A DNA stretch of 64,000 nucleotides from Leptospiraceae bacterium (GTDB lineage Bacteria; Spirochaetota; Leptospiria; Leptospirales; Leptospiraceae). The stretch's first letter is position 1, and each line of letters starts with the position of its first letter. The stretch is from assembly GCA_024233865.1 (NCBI GenBank), contig JACKPA010000019.1:47186-111185 (forward strand). Reading direction: 5' to 3'. A program made the position numbers and the translations under genes. The notes beneath the pieces were generated by a model. That model saw only the letters and a list, made by a program, of their open reading frames with translations, ran no database searches and was not told the DNA's origin. Positions 63,460 to 64,000 of the stretch are shown here, piece by piece.

Positions 63460-64000
63460 ATGGCAAATATTTATGAAGAAACTAGTGATATTTTATTTCA
63501 AATTGAACACTGTATAGATTGGGACAAAGTTATTCCTTTACGAGAGCGGAATTTTGTTGATGCAAAAGAGTATGAAAAAACGAAAGACGGACGTTATGAA
63601 AATGCTCCTACAAATACGGAAGAAGCCATAGAATCTTATAAAACGATTTTGGAAGCATTTGGAGATATTATAAGTACGGAACTTCTGCCTTATACACAAG
63701 AAATTGATAAAAAAGGTCTTACTCTAAAAGATGGTAAGGTGACATTTCCTGAACCAATGACAAGATTTATCAATACTCTAAGAGATTCGGGTTTATTGCC
63801 TTTTGCCCATAGAAGAGAATACGGTGGTTATAACCTATCTTTTGTTGCCCGCCAGCCTATTATGGAAATGGTTTATGGTTCTGATATAGCAACCGGTATA
63901 GTGATGGGTTACTTTAATATGGCGGAAGTTATTGAAAAATTCGGTTCTGACGAAATGAAAAAAAAATATTTACCAATGTTCGGACAAGGTAAAATTTTAG
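63460..64000 (+). CDS. Acyl-CoA dehydrogenase, 5' part
   Basis: From an ATG with a clear AGGAG site, 180 codons run off the right edge. The sequence reads MANIYEETSDILFQIEH, then LLPYTQEIDKKGLTLKDG, FINTLRDSGLLPFAHRREYGG and IATGIVMGYFNMAEVIEKFG, as in the N-terminal helical domain of acyl-CoA dehydrogenases. The active-site part lies outside. It fits fatty-acid oxidation, the usual energy source of Leptospira. Confidence 0.85.
   Translation, partial: MANIYEETSDILFQIEHCIDWDKVIPLRERNFVDAKEYEKTKDGRYENAPTNTEEAIESYKTILEAFGDIISTELLPYTQEIDKKGLTLKDGKVTFPEPMTRFINTLRDSGLLPFAHRREYGGYNLSFVARQPIMEMVYGSDIATGIVMGYFNMAEVIEKFGSDEMKKKYLPMFGQGKIL

Noticed and set aside
1..64000. CRISPR array, prophage, tRNA or rRNA genes
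   Set aside because: I saw no regular spacer-repeat units, no phage structural or integrase genes, and no cloverleaf or rRNA-like stretch, although tRNAs cannot be excluded by eye.

Overview
The window is low-GC (roughly one third G+C by eye) and gene-dense. It looks like a chromosomal piece of a spirochaete of the order Leptospirales, probably an uncultured Leptospiraceae relative. The reasons are a giant coiled-coil protein of the SpiroCoCo type, many short-signal lipoproteins with loose spirochaetal lipoboxes, 7TM-DISM/GAF/adenylate cyclase and hybrid kinase genes, and a DUF4254/GT9 pair. The taxonomic call is an inference; there is no rRNA gene in the window.

Region by region: 1-7070 (minus) is the translation/transcription operon rimP-nusA-infB-rbfA-truB, followed by a tandem hemerythrin and a truncated membrane protein. 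7185-10821 holds envelope genes (lipoproteins, a TPR protein, a LysM/M23 endopeptidase). 10931-14581 is a 16-repeat ankyrin protein overlapping trpB, which overlaps trpA; clpS follows convergently. 15159-15414 is a dispersed repeat interrupted by a small mobile element. 15432-24097 is mixed: a DUF4349 lipoprotein, a receiver/HATPase regulator, a beta-lactamase-fold pseudoenzyme, an exonuclease, an SDR, a small lipoprotein and a GH31 glucosidase. The GH31 gene converges on glycogen phosphorylase glgP (24270-26795), which suggests alpha-glucan use. 26926-33164 carries an exported Pcm, an adenylate cyclase containing in-frame palindromic repeats, and a histidine kinase pseudogene. 33614-38339 is exbB-exbD-bamA-PilZ (envelope). 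38385-46104 holds an ABC-F protein, a TonB-dependent receptor, a DUF4105 protein and a His-rich membrane protein. 46461-50632 is dapA-dapB-cdaA-DUF4254-GT9 (cell wall, c-di-AMP and surface glycans). 51466-56621 is a kinase pair, the first split by an IS256-family element. 56618-60827 is map and the SpiroCoCo gene. 61186-63248 is a TauE-like permease and a quinone-oxidoreductase-like gene, and an acyl-CoA dehydrogenase runs off the right edge.

The most interesting theme is mobile and repetitive DNA, visible at single-base resolution. Element 32511-32809 (13-bp inverted ends, 9-bp target duplication) sits in a histidine kinase, and removing it restores the reading frame. Element 15203-15357 (14-bp ends, 5-bp duplication) sits in a dispersed repeat whose unoccupied copy is at 33148-33256. 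The 1382-bp IS at 51579-52960 (8-bp duplication) sits in a receiver domain. A family of short palindromes lies between genes and, in three places, inside the adenylate cyclase reading frame without breaking it, like the Rickettsia palindromic elements that are tolerated within proteins. No tRNA, rRNA, CRISPR array or prophage was seen.
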